Assembly: GCA_964397565.1 (NCBI GenBank)
Contig: CAYNJC010000042.1
Coordinates: 1-34,252, forward strand
DNA from: JAPLST01 sp964397565
GTDB taxonomy: Bacteria; Auribacterota; UBA3054; JAPLST01
DNA length: 34,252 bases
Reading direction: 5' to 3'
The notes below the pieces were generated by a model, which did no database searches, had not been told where the DNA came from, and was given only the letters and a program-made list of their open reading frames with translations. Position 1 is the first letter of the stretch. Every line of letters starts with the position of its first letter. Below, one piece after another: positions 1 through 6,824 of the stretch. The position numbers and the translations under genes are program-made.

Positions 1-1039
1 GGCCACACCCCGTCAGCCAAATACACGCCACCCCCGCATAGCGCTGCCACCCCGGCATGCCCGCGCTCAACGCCCACAGCCGCGGCAGCACTGGCGCCAA
101 ACTGATCCCTGCCAGCACCGCCAGCGCGCCAACCATCCGCTGCCCGCGCCGCGCCAAACCTAGCAACCCGAACCCGCCTATCACCCACGGCACCGCAATC
201 ACAATAAAACTGCCCAGCGCATTCGGATCGAAAAACGTTGCGTTAATCCGGTTCATCCACGGCCAGACATAGACGCGATTCGCGCCGAACCACACATTCA
301 CCGTCTGATGCATCCCGACCAAGGCCGGTGCCGCCATCCCGATGCACAGCGGCACAAAAATCCGGCGCAGCAACCACGCACCCGTCTCCACGGTCCCATC
401 GCGCCGCCGCGCTTCCGCCGCCGTGTGCACCACCGCCAGTAACAGCAGCAGGCCGGTGCAATAATTCGCAACCGTCCAGGCAATCTTGCCATAGGCATCC
501 GTGCTTAACAATCCTTCCGCATTGACAATCTGCTCGCTGTACGCCTGCTGCGCCAGCGGCCAGAACTCACCGTAGCGCCAAGCCGACAGCAGCGCGCTCA
601 CCAAGGTCAAGAACAGAAACAACAGCAGCGGTGTGCGCACAATATTTTGACAGGCCGGCTCACGCCGCGCCCAGGCGCGCGCCCAGACAGCCAGCACAAA
701 CGCGCCCGTCGGCGCCAAGGCCGCCGGCCCGTAAATCCCCAGAAACTGCGGCGCACCAAGATGATTGAAGATGGTGTCCGAGACCGTCGTCAAGCCGGGC
801 AACACGATCACCAAGGCCGTCAACACCCATGCCGGCCGCGCCAGTCCGCCGATCAGCATGAGCGCCATCAGGCTGGTCATGAAAACTATATACGCCGGTT
901 GCCGCGGCAGTGACCAGTCAAACAGCCAGACATAACCCGCGGCCGCCGCGCACCACAGCACGGCGCTGAGCGCCCGCGGCACCGGATACAGAAATCCGTC
1001 GCGGCGCATCAGCGCTTGTAGTGTGCGTCTCTCAGCCAT
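1..1039 (-). CDS. O-antigen ligase/polymerase-like membrane protein (partial, C-terminus outside window)
   Basis: Reading the minus strand from the ATG at 1037-1039 gives an open frame of 346 codons that runs off the left edge with no stop. The protein begins MAERRTLQALMRRDGF and alternates hydrophobic helices with short loops, for example around residues 20-40, 48-85, 98-118, 133-150 and 190-205. A polar stretch near residue 255 reads NRVYVWPWMNRINATFFDPN and is followed by a helix beginning ALGSFIVIAVPW. An N-A-T-F-x-D-P-N-x-x-G loop next to a helix is typical of the Wzy/WaaL (O-antigen ligase) superfamily, which joins glycans at the outer face of the inner membrane. The exact role (ligase, polymerase or protein O-oligosaccharyltransferase) cannot be fixed from this half. 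The gene lies beside the envelope glycosylation block, which fits. The call of a real gene is firm; the family is fairly sure. Confidence 0.8.
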   Translation of the reverse strand, partial: MAERRTLQALMRRDGFLYPVPRALSAVLWCAAAAGYVWLFDWSLPRQPAYIVFMTSLMALMLIGGLARPAWVLTALVIVLPGLTTVSDTIFNHLGAPQFLGIYGPAALAPTGAFVLAVWARAWARREPACQNIVRTPLLLFLFLTLVSALLSAWRYGEFWPLAQQAYSEQIVNAEGLLSTDAYGKIAWTVANYCTGLLLLLAVVHTAAEARRRDGTVETGAWLLRRIFVPLCIGMAAPALVGMHQTVNVWFGANRVYVWPWMNRINATFFDPNALGSFIVIAVPWVIGGFGLLGLARRGQRMVGALAVLAGISLAPVLPRLWALSAGMPGWQRYAGVACIWLTGCG

Positions 1040-1044
1040 TGGCC

Positions 1045-1074
1045 TGAAACTCGAAACTTGATACTTGAAACTTG
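1045..1074 (-). repeat. Degenerate 7-nt tandem repeat (TGAAACT unit)
   Basis: About four copies of a 7-base unit (TGAAACT, CGAAACT, TGATACT, TGAAACT) lie directly upstream of the ATG of the O-antigen-ligase-like gene, where a ribosome-binding site would be expected. No Shine-Dalgarno sequence is visible here. It is one of many text-like microrepeats in this window. Confidence 0.7.
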
Positions 1075-1103
1075 TTGCCGTTCATGTGTTACATAGTATG
1101 CAA

Positions 1104-1112
1104 ATTGTAGCA
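1104..1112 (-). promoter_or_regulatory. Putative extended -10 promoter for the O-antigen-ligase-like gene
   Basis: On the minus strand the sequence TGC-TACAAT forms an extended -10 element (hexamer at 1104-1109). A 4/6 match to the -35 consensus (ACGACA) lies 17 bases upstream. Transcription would start near 1097, giving a leader of about 58 nt. The TGn-hexamer form matches the other putative promoters in this window. Confidence 0.45.
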
Positions 1113-1168
1113 AAGTCAGCGTTTTCTGTCGTCAGCATTCGACCGGAGCATATTACAGAGCGGGTACG

Positions 1169-1225
1169 TCACGGCAGGTGCATTGCCGCAAGCCATATCG
1201 TCACCAGCATCATGCCATGTTTCAT
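1169..1225 (-). CDS. Possible 18-residue micropeptide with a strong ribosome-binding site
   Basis: In the gap between hypE and the O-antigen-ligase-like gene, the minus strand has GGGAGG seven bases before an ATG. It opens an 18-codon frame (MKHGMMLVTIWLAAMHLP) ending in TGA. The peptide is hydrophobic enough for a single short membrane segment or a leader peptide. Only the strong Shine-Dalgarno site and the spacing support it. It lies upstream of the putative promoter at 1104-1112, so it would be on a separate or longer transcript. The rest of 1040-1285 holds only repeats. Confidence 0.25.
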   Translation of the reverse strand: MKHGMMLVTIWLAAMHLP

Positions 1226-1244
1226 AAGTCAGCCTCCCGCTTGT

Positions 1245-1284
1245 ACCTCTGCACCTAACACGTAAAACCTAACACCTAAAACTT
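1245..1284 (-). repeat. AGTTTTAGGT-type repeat just after the hypE stop codon
   Basis: Degenerate copies of a 7-8 base unit (CCTAAAA on the plus strand, TTTTAGG on the sense strand of hypE) start two bases after the hypE stop codon. The same repeat, in the same orientation relative to the gene, follows the second TPR gene's tail (10047-10078) and hisF (13427-13458). Confidence 0.75.
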
Positions 1285-1285
1285 T

Positions 1286-2305
1286 TCAACAAATCCTGGG
1301 CAATTGCTCACCCGACGGCATGTCCACCATCCGCCGCCCGCCAAAACTGGTGGTCATCACCACGCTGCCGCGCCCGCCGACCGCGCGTACCGTGCCGATT
1401 CGTTGCGCCGTGCGGCCCAGCGCGTGCCGGCGCATGCGCGCCAACAGCGTATCCGCCACCGCCGCCGCACAGATCACCACACAGCGCCCTTCATTCGCCA
1501 AATACAATGGATCCAGCCCCAGCACTTCGGCCGCACCGCGCACATCTTCGGCCACCGGAATGGCCGCGCCGTCCAGCTCGATTGCGCCGCCCACTTGCTC
1601 GGCCAGCTCATTTAACGCCGCCGCCAAACCGCCGCGGGTCGGGTCGCGCAGCCAACGCACGCCGTCGCCTACCGCCACAATCTCGCGCACCAGCTCGTGC
1701 AGCGGCGCCGCGTCACTCCGCAACGTGCTCGTAAACGGCAAGTGCGCGCGCGCCGCCATCACCGCGATGCCGTGATGCCCGAGCGTGCCGCTCACCAGAA
1801 CTGCATCGCCGGCCTGTACACTGCGCCAACCCGTCGGTGCCGTGCCCGTCCGCCAGCCCACGCCGCTAGTCGTGATGTACACGCCGTCGGCCTGGCCGGC
1901 TTCCACTACCTTGGTATCGCCCGTAACAATCGGTACGTTGGCCGCCCGGGCCGTCGCCGCAATACTATCCACAATGCGTTCGAGGGTGGCCATCGGCAAG
2001 CCCGCCTCGATGATCAACGCCAGCGCCAGCGCCGCCGGCTGCGCGCCCATCATGGCCACGTCATTGATCGTGCCGCAGACGGCCAGATGCCCGATGTCGC
2101 CGCCCGGAAAAAAGAGCGGCTGCACCACAAAGCTATCGGTCGTGAATACCAATTCCGCGCCCGCTGGCGCGGGCAACACGGCCGCATCCGTCTCCTCCGC
2201 CAGGATCGCATTGCCCAGCCGCGGCCAGATCACGCGCCGCAGTAATTCCTGCATCTGCGTGCCGCCATTGCCGTGCGCCACAGTGATCATTTCCGTTGCG
2301 ATCAT
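1286..2305 (-). CDS. hypE: Hydrogenase maturation protein HypE (carbamoyl dehydratase)
   Basis: HypE dehydrates the carbamoyl group that HypF places on its C-terminal cysteine, giving the cyanide ligand for the NiFe centre of hydrogenases. Seen here: the AIR-synthase-like N-terminal motif AHGNGG, the conserved run TTDSFVVQP-LFFPGGDIGHLAVCGTIND, a GDTKVVE loop, RDPTRGGLA in the middle, and the diagnostic C-terminus QLPRIC ending in the acceptor cysteine. That tail separates it from SelD, ThiL and PurM. I chose the ATG at 2305 (339 residues) because a weak GAAAG lies five bases upstream. The frame also allows GTG at 2317, or ATG at 2290, which best matches the usual HypE N-terminus. No other hyp or hydrogenase genes are in the window, which is unusual because HypE normally sits in a hyp cluster. 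Confidence 0.92.
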   Translation of the reverse strand: MIATEMITVAHGNGGTQMQELLRRVIWPRLGNAILAEETDAAVLPAPAGAELVFTTDSFVVQPLFFPGGDIGHLAVCGTINDVAMMGAQPAALALALIIEAGLPMATLERIVDSIAATARAANVPIVTGDTKVVEAGQADGVYITTSGVGWRTGTAPTGWRSVQAGDAVLVSGTLGHHGIAVMAARAHLPFTSTLRSDAAPLHELVREIVAVGDGVRWLRDPTRGGLAAALNELAEQVGGAIELDGAAIPVAEDVRGAAEVLGLDPLYLANEGRCVVICAAAVADTLLARMRRHALGRTAQRIGTVRAVGGRGSVVMTTSFGGRRMVDMPSGEQLPRIC

Positions 2306-2327
2306 GTCTGCTTTCACAATAATGCTG

Positions 2328-2336
2328 ATTGTAACA
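2328..2336 (-). promoter_or_regulatory. Putative extended -10 promoter for hypE
   Basis: The minus strand reads TGT-TACAAT (hexamer 2328-2333), an extended -10 motif. Transcription would start near 2321, only 4-31 nt before the three possible start codons of hypE. No convincing -35 hexamer is visible. Confidence 0.4.
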
Positions 2337-2546
2337 TAATTCGCGATTCACGGCACGCCGCCGCAGCATAGTAGCCGGAGACTAGCGCGGCGCCATCGGT
2401 GAGACGCAATCCGTGGTTGAGAAGTTAGGGGCAAAAGCGGCGCGAGAAGGTGACCGCGCACCGTTCCGCTTTCATCGGTATGGCAGCAATGTAGAAGGGC
2501 GCGCCGCGCCGCAAAGATTTTCTCACAAAGGCACCCGGCACGACCA

Positions 2547-2663
2547 GCCACAGATGCACGTCGATGCGCGCAGATGGCAGACGAACAGCACATGCTCTTG
2601 TTTCGTTTAGCGTCCACACAACATCTGCGGTTGTGTCTGCGCGAATCTGCGTGCATCTGTGGC
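2547..2663. repeat. 117-bp element with 14-bp terminal inverted repeats
   Basis: The stretch begins GCCACAGATGCACG (2547-2560) and ends with its exact reverse complement CGTGCATCTGTGGC (2650-2663). The interior carries more degenerate ATCTGCG/CGCAGAT words on both strands. It encodes nothing convincing and could fold as one long hairpin or be a MITE-like relic. The surrounding gap (2337-2830) has no credible gene; it also contains a degraded CACAAAGGCAC word near 2524. Confidence 0.65.
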
Positions 2664-2781
2664 AAAATAGTCTGTCTCGTTTGCCGGCTGCACTCAACGG
2701 CATGTCTGTCTCTTCTTCGTGAATTTCCTTCGCAACGAAACCAATGGTTGGATATTGAACGTTCCCTGTTTGGCGCAGCCC

Positions 2782-2805
2782 TTCGTGTCTTTCGTGTCCT
2801 TCGTG
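2782..2805. repeat. TTCGTGTCT tandem repeat
   Basis: Two and a half copies of a 9-base unit (TTCGTGTCT, TTCGTGTCC, TTCGTG). The same words occur in opposite orientation at 19970-19992 (ACACGAAG units), so this is a family dispersed across the window. Confidence 0.65.
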
Positions 2806-2830
2806 CTGAACTTCTGCCGCTACTGACTGC

Positions 2831-2860
2831 AGAAAAAGCGCCCGGGCGATTGACCGGGCG
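2831..2860 (-). terminator. Rho-independent terminator (minus strand)
   Basis: A 7-bp stem, CGCCCGG (2839-2845) with CCGGGCG (2854-2860), encloses an 8-nt loop. Read on the minus strand it is followed by CTTTTTCT. It lies just after the orphan PEP-CTERM-like tail and would end transcripts from the GT2 gene at 3041-3739. Confidence 0.7.
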
Positions 2861-2892
2861 GAGGTGCAACAACGGGTGAAACTCTGGAACTG

Positions 2893-3000
2893 TCAACGGC
2901 GCAAGAACGTCAACACGGCCAGACCTGTAACGCCTGGCAGCACCGGTGCAGGCACCGGTACGGTCACGACGGCATCTTTGCTGTTACGCCGGCTACTGCG
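2893..3000 (-). pseudogene. Orphan 3' end of a PEP-CTERM gene
   Basis: On the minus strand the frame ending at the TGA at 2893-2895 reads SKDAVVTVPVPAPVLPG, then a short hydrophobic helix (VTGLAVLTF), then LRR and stop. This is the plan of a PEP-CTERM sorting tail (motif, helix, basic end), with P-A-P in place of P-E-P. The upstream frame closes at a TAG near the end of the GT2 gene, and no signal peptide or body is present. It sits 41 nt after the GT2 stop in another frame and keeps its own terminator. It resembles the tail behind the second TPR gene (KDAV followed by a Pro-rich linker). The most likely reading is the relic of a PEP-CTERM gene whose 5' part was replaced by recombination. Confidence 0.5.
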
Positions 3001-3040
3001 CGTGGTATATGAATAGCATATTATGCTCAAAACCTACCGT

Positions 3041-3739
3041 TCACTTACCGCGCATTAGGTTATATTTGAGTATACACCAAAGGGCATAGCATCCGTCTCT
3101 CCAGGTTATTTTCTTGCCTTCCTCATAAGTCCGACCTGTGTATGAAATACCAACCTCGTATATTCGGCAACCAAGTTTTGCGATTTTTGCGGTGATTTCG
3201 GGTTCGATACCAAATCTATTCTCCTCAATCCGGATGCGTTCCAGCACGCTTCTCCTGAATGCTTTGTAGCCGGTCTCCATGTCGGTCAGGTTAAGATCCG
3301 TCAGCGCATTTGAGACAAACGTGAGCATCCTGTTGCCAAGATAGTGCCAGAAAAACAGGACCCGATGACTTTCGCCACCGACAAAACGAGATCCGTAGAC
3401 TACGTCCGCGTTACCCTCGATAATAGGCCCTATAAGTTTCGGGTACTCGCGTGGATCGTACTCAAGGTCCGCGTCTTGGACTAAAATCACGTCGCCGGTG
3501 CAGGCTGCGAATCCTGTGCGCAAGGCCGCACCCTTGCCCTGGTTTTTCTCGTGCTGAAGAAAATGGACATTGTCTGTCACCAAGCCGCTCAGGATCTCGC
3601 GTGTGCCATCCGTCGACCCGTCGTCAACGACAACGACTTCCTTTTCGACATATGGTATGGCAACAGCCCCGATCGCCCTCAGCACGCCAGCAATCGTGGG
3701 CGCTTCGTTGTACGCGGGGATGACGATGGACAGCTTCAT
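3041..3739 (-). CDS. GT2 family glycosyltransferase (dolichol-/polyprenyl-phosphate mannose synthase-like)
   Basis: A 232-residue soluble GT-A enzyme of the DPM1-like branch of family GT2. Such enzymes move a sugar from a nucleotide donor to a polyprenyl phosphate, supplying lipid-linked sugar to GT-C membrane transferases. Visible motifs: MKLSIVIPAYNE at the N-terminus, VVVDDGSTDGT near residue 40, the metal-binding DADLEYDP near residue 90, YGSRFVGG near 117, and the acceptor-side TDMETGYKAFR near 150. It lacks the C-terminal membrane helices of the GtrB type, so it matches the short soluble DPM1 form. It is divergently placed from the TMTC-like TPR gene at 3860, a sensible partner because TMTC/PMT-type enzymes use such donors. 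Start ATG at 3739; no strong Shine-Dalgarno is seen. Confidence 0.88.
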   Translation of the reverse strand: MKLSIVIPAYNEAPTIAGVLRAIGAVAIPYVEKEVVVVDDGSTDGTREILSGLVTDNVHFLQHEKNQGKGAALRTGFAACTGDVILVQDADLEYDPREYPKLIGPIIEGNADVVYGSRFVGGESHRVLFFWHYLGNRMLTFVSNALTDLNLTDMETGYKAFRRSVLERIRIEENRFGIEPEITAKIAKLGCRIYEVGISYTGRTYEEGKKITWRDGCYALWCILKYNLMRGK

Positions 3740-3815
3740 TGCTGGTCAATCGGCTACCGTGTGAAAGTCAGCGGGTTTTGGTAAAATCTTAATAATGAAA
3801 CCGCGGGTCGAAAAC

Positions 3816-3832
3816 AATCTTTGTGTAAGATT
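3816..3832. promoter_or_regulatory. Hairpin in the divergent GT2/TPR intergenic region
   Basis: AATCTT (3816-3821) pairs with AAGATT (3827-3832) across a 5-nt loop, 28 bases before the ATG at 3860. The 120-base gap must hold the promoters of both divergent genes, but I could not assign either with confidence. Confidence 0.3.
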
Positions 3833-3859
3833 ATATGTTATTCCGCGCCAAGTAGTCAA

Positions 3860-6061
3860 ATGAGCAACGAAAATCGCAATACAGTCTGGGCGGTGATCCG
3901 GGACTACTGGCGTAGCCGGCCGCACATAAGTGTCTGGCTGATTGGCTGCGGCTTGGGACTATGCAGCTTCTTGCTCTTCTCCTATAGTCTGTCCTTTAGC
4001 TTCGTCAATTTTGATGATGACATCTACGTCTCACAGAATGCTTACGTTCTGGCTGGAATAACGCGCACGGGTCTGGTGTGGGCCTTTACGAGAGTACACG
4101 AAAGCTATTGGCTGCCTCTGACCTGGCTTTCTTACATGCTGGACGCCAGTTTGTTTGGTGCGCACGCTTGGGGCTATCACTTCACCAACACATTCTTGCA
4201 TGCGGTTAATGCGGTATTGCTGTTTTTCCTATTGTGGAGGTGTACGCGGCGTCATTGGCTGGCCGCTTGCGTTGCGCTCTTCTTCGCAATTCACCCATTG
4301 CGCGTCGAATCAGTTGCATGGATTGCGGAACGAAAGGACGTTCTCAGCACCTTATGGTGGTTGCTGGGATTGCATGCGTACGTGTCGTATGTATCGCGAC
4401 CGGACGCACTCCGATATGCAGGCGTTTGCGCTTGTATGGTGCTGGGTTTGATGTCGAAGCCAACGGTCGTTGCTTTTCCCATTACTTTGCTGCTGCTTGA
4501 TTGGTGGCCTTTGCAGCGCATCTCTACGCAAGCGCGATATGGCAGAGCCACGATGGCACGGGTAATGATGGAAAAAATCCCGTTTGTCGTACTATCGGCG
4601 CTCTGGGCGTTCATCACCTATGCAACCCAAGCAAGCTCTGGTGCCGTACACAGCTTCGATGATGTGACACCAGGCGCACGCATTGTCAGAATGGTGGTTA
4701 ACTACACGTTCTATGTTGTCAAGACATTTCTGCCCCTGAACCTCTCGGTTGCGTACCCGCCGCATCTCGCGGTCACACATGTGCAATGGGCACTTTCGTT
4801 GACCCTCTTGCTCGGTATTTCCGCGTTTGTCCTTTATCACGCGCGACATGTTCGCTATCTCGCGGTCGGCTGGTTCTGGTACATTATGACGCTTTTGCCG
4901 AACAGTGGCATTGTCCCTGTGGGCATCGTCTGGGCCGCTGACCGTTTCAGCTACATGCCGCAAGTGGGGCTTTTCATGATGATCGTATGGGCTTCAGACC
5001 AGCTCACATGCGGACGACGCCATGGCCGGCTGGTCGTTACTCTCGGTGCGGCGCTTGCCGCCCTCTATTTCAGCGTTCTCACGGTCAACTATCTTTCTGC
5101 CTGGCGCAACAGCACAACGCTTTTCGAACACGCCCTGCATGCGACCGAAATGAACTACATTGCGCATGATAATCTTGGGCGCGCCATGGAGGATTCTGGG
5201 CACTTTGATGCCGCCATAGAGCATTACACCGCATCGCTGAAAATCAATCCCGGCTTTGGCGATGCTTACGCCAACTTGGGAAACGTGTATAAGAAAATGG
5301 GACGGTTTGAAGAGTCCGTCGGTTTTTTTGAAGAAGCCGTGCGTCGTGCGCCTGGTCAGGCGAAAATTCACAACAACTTGGGTTCTACCCTGTTCGAGGC
5401 GGGCAGGCCCCTCGAAGCCCTGCCGCATTTGGAAAAGGCCGTCGCGCTGAATCCAGATTTGCTTGACGCGCACTTTAACCTCGCCCTGGCCCTCATGAAA
5501 ACAGTGCGTTACCAAGAGGCGGGACCGCACCTAGAGCGGGTGGTGGTGGCGGCGCCCTTGGACGCCATGGCGCTCTATCTGCTGGCCCAGGTCTTAGTCC
5601 GCCAAGCCAATCTTGTGCAGGCCGTGCAATGTCTCAAAAAGGCCTGCGTACTACAGCCAAGTAATGTCGTTTTCCGCACGGACCTTGGGGTTATGCTTAA
5701 TCGCTCAGGCCGGCGCGCTGAAGCCATTGTCGAACTCCGCAACGCTTATGCGCTCGACCGCCGGGCACCGCTCATCAAGAACAATCTCGCGTGGGCACTT
5801 ATCAACAGCAGTGAAACCACCGACGCTGAGACTCTTGAAGCGGTCGCCCTCGCGGAACGCGCCGTGAAAGAAACAGCGCGCGGTGACGTATCGCTACTGT
5901 CTACGCTTGCGGCTGCCTATGCGGCGCAATCACGATTTGCGGAAGCGCTCAAGGTAGCGACGCAAGCACTAATCTTGGCACAGGCAGAAGCCAACACTAA
6001 CCTGATGCTCACGATTTCAGCACGTCTCAATGCATATCGATCCAATAAGCGCTCACCATGA
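3860..6061 (+). CDS. TMTC-like membrane protein with C-terminal TPR repeats
   Basis: A 733-residue protein with a polytopic N-terminal half (about residues 20-400) and tetratricopeptide repeats from about 430 to 710 (for example GDAYANLGNVYKKMGRFEES and KIHNNLGSTLFEAGRPLEAL). An early loop carries FVNFDDDIYVSQN, an acidic DDD motif like the donor/metal motif of GT-C enzymes. The signature HPLRVESVAWIAERKDVL is diagnostic of the TMTC / DUF1736 group, whose eukaryotic members O-mannosylate cadherins. Bacterial members are uncharacterised, so protein O-glycosylation is inference. The open frame extends to a TTG at 3821, but ATG 3860 (MSNENRN) is preferred; neither has a clear ribosome-binding site. 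The gene at 10173-12329 is a diverged paralogue. Confidence 0.85.
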   Translation: MSNENRNTVWAVIRDYWRSRPHISVWLIGCGLGLCSFLLFSYSLSFSFVNFDDDIYVSQNAYVLAGITRTGLVWAFTRVHESYWLPLTWLSYMLDASLFGAHAWGYHFTNTFLHAVNAVLLFFLLWRCTRRHWLAACVALFFAIHPLRVESVAWIAERKDVLSTLWWLLGLHAYVSYVSRPDALRYAGVCACMVLGLMSKPTVVAFPITLLLLDWWPLQRISTQARYGRATMARVMMEKIPFVVLSALWAFITYATQASSGAVHSFDDVTPGARIVRMVVNYTFYVVKTFLPLNLSVAYPPHLAVTHVQWALSLTLLLGISAFVLYHARHVRYLAVGWFWYIMTLLPNSGIVPVGIVWAADRFSYMPQVGLFMMIVWASDQLTCGRRHGRLVVTLGAALAALYFSVLTVNYLSAWRNSTTLFEHALHATEMNYIAHDNLGRAMEDSGHFDAAIEHYTASLKINPGFGDAYANLGNVYKKMGRFEESVGFFEEAVRRAPGQAKIHNNLGSTLFEAGRPLEALPHLEKAVALNPDLLDAHFNLALALMKTVRYQEAGPHLERVVVAAPLDAMALYLLAQVLVRQANLVQAVQCLKKACVLQPSNVVFRTDLGVMLNRSGRRAEAIVELRNAYALDRRAPLIKNNLAWALINSSETTDAETLEAVALAERAVKETARGDVSLLSTLAAAYAAQSRFAEALKVATQALILAQAEANTNLMLTISARLNAYRSNKRSP

Positions 6062-6086
6062 CAAGCGCAAGGGGCATGCTGCTTCA

Positions 6087-6813
6087 TCACCGTGCATGGC
6101 GTGGCGGCAGCATGCGCCACAACTCCCAAATTGTTACAGTGTCGAGAATGGCTGCGCCGGTGACATGAATCATTATGACCGCCCGCAGATCGGTGATCCG
6201 CGCGATGTTGACAATTGGAATACCAGCGACGCAGAGTGCACCGACAGTGGCAAGGACGATCCCGCACAATATCTTATTGGTGCCAGACCCGGCCGGTCGA
6301 AGAAGGAAAAGGAGCAGTGAAATTATAAGAACATAGTAGTGAGCCCATACAAGTGGTGCTGAAAGCAGATAGGCGCACCACCCATCATAGACAGTGCTAG
6401 TGCCAGATTGCCTTCCGCCCGTGCCGAAAGCGAGCTGCGTGTGCGTATGCCAGCCCAGAATACAACAGATAGTGCAGTTCCCACAGCAATAATTGCCAGC
6501 AGGCCGCTAAGCTGCACGTCAAACAGATGGAACAGCAGCGCGAGCAGAGAAAAATCGTTGTCTGTAAGCAGGTTTTCTTCTATAGGCATGCACGATATAG
6601 CTTTGAGCCAGTCAAGCCAGATGTACCAGTTTCCACACCATATTGTGGCAGGTAAGGCGGCAAACACCCCTAAGGCTCTAAAGTCAAGAAATCTCCAACA
6701 GGATAGCGCATACCTATATGCCACTGGCCCCAAGCGATCCACGCCATGCCCAGCGTAAAAATGATCCCAGATGCCACTCCGCGGATCAACGATTCATGCG
6801 AATCCATCATCAT
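6087..6813 (-). pseudogene. Frameshifted, internally deleted GT87-like (DUF2029) membrane glycosyltransferase
   Basis: Three minus-strand fragments in different frames together resemble one GT87-type membrane glycosyltransferase. The first starts at ATG 6813, eleven bases after the STT3-like gene, with a membrane helix (VASGIIFTLGMAWIAWG) and stops after about 47 codons. The second (about 6323-6742) has GNWYIWLDWLKAI followed by NDFSLLALLFHLF, the usual late loop of this family. The third, ending at the TGA at 6087, has SAPLVWAHYYVLIISLLLF, matching the family's W-x-HYY helix. At least two frameshifts are needed, and the total of about 240 residues is well below the roughly 400 expected, so a large internal part is missing. 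Sequencing error could explain the frameshifts but not the missing middle. Confidence 0.65.
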
Positions 6814-6824
6814 GGCCCAGCTAT

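Noticed and set aside
1286..2317. SelD (selenophosphate synthase), which would have supported UGA as selenocysteine at 10173
   Set aside because: The AIRS-like fold is shared, but the C-terminal QLPRIC with a terminal cysteine and the AHGNGG start identify HypE.
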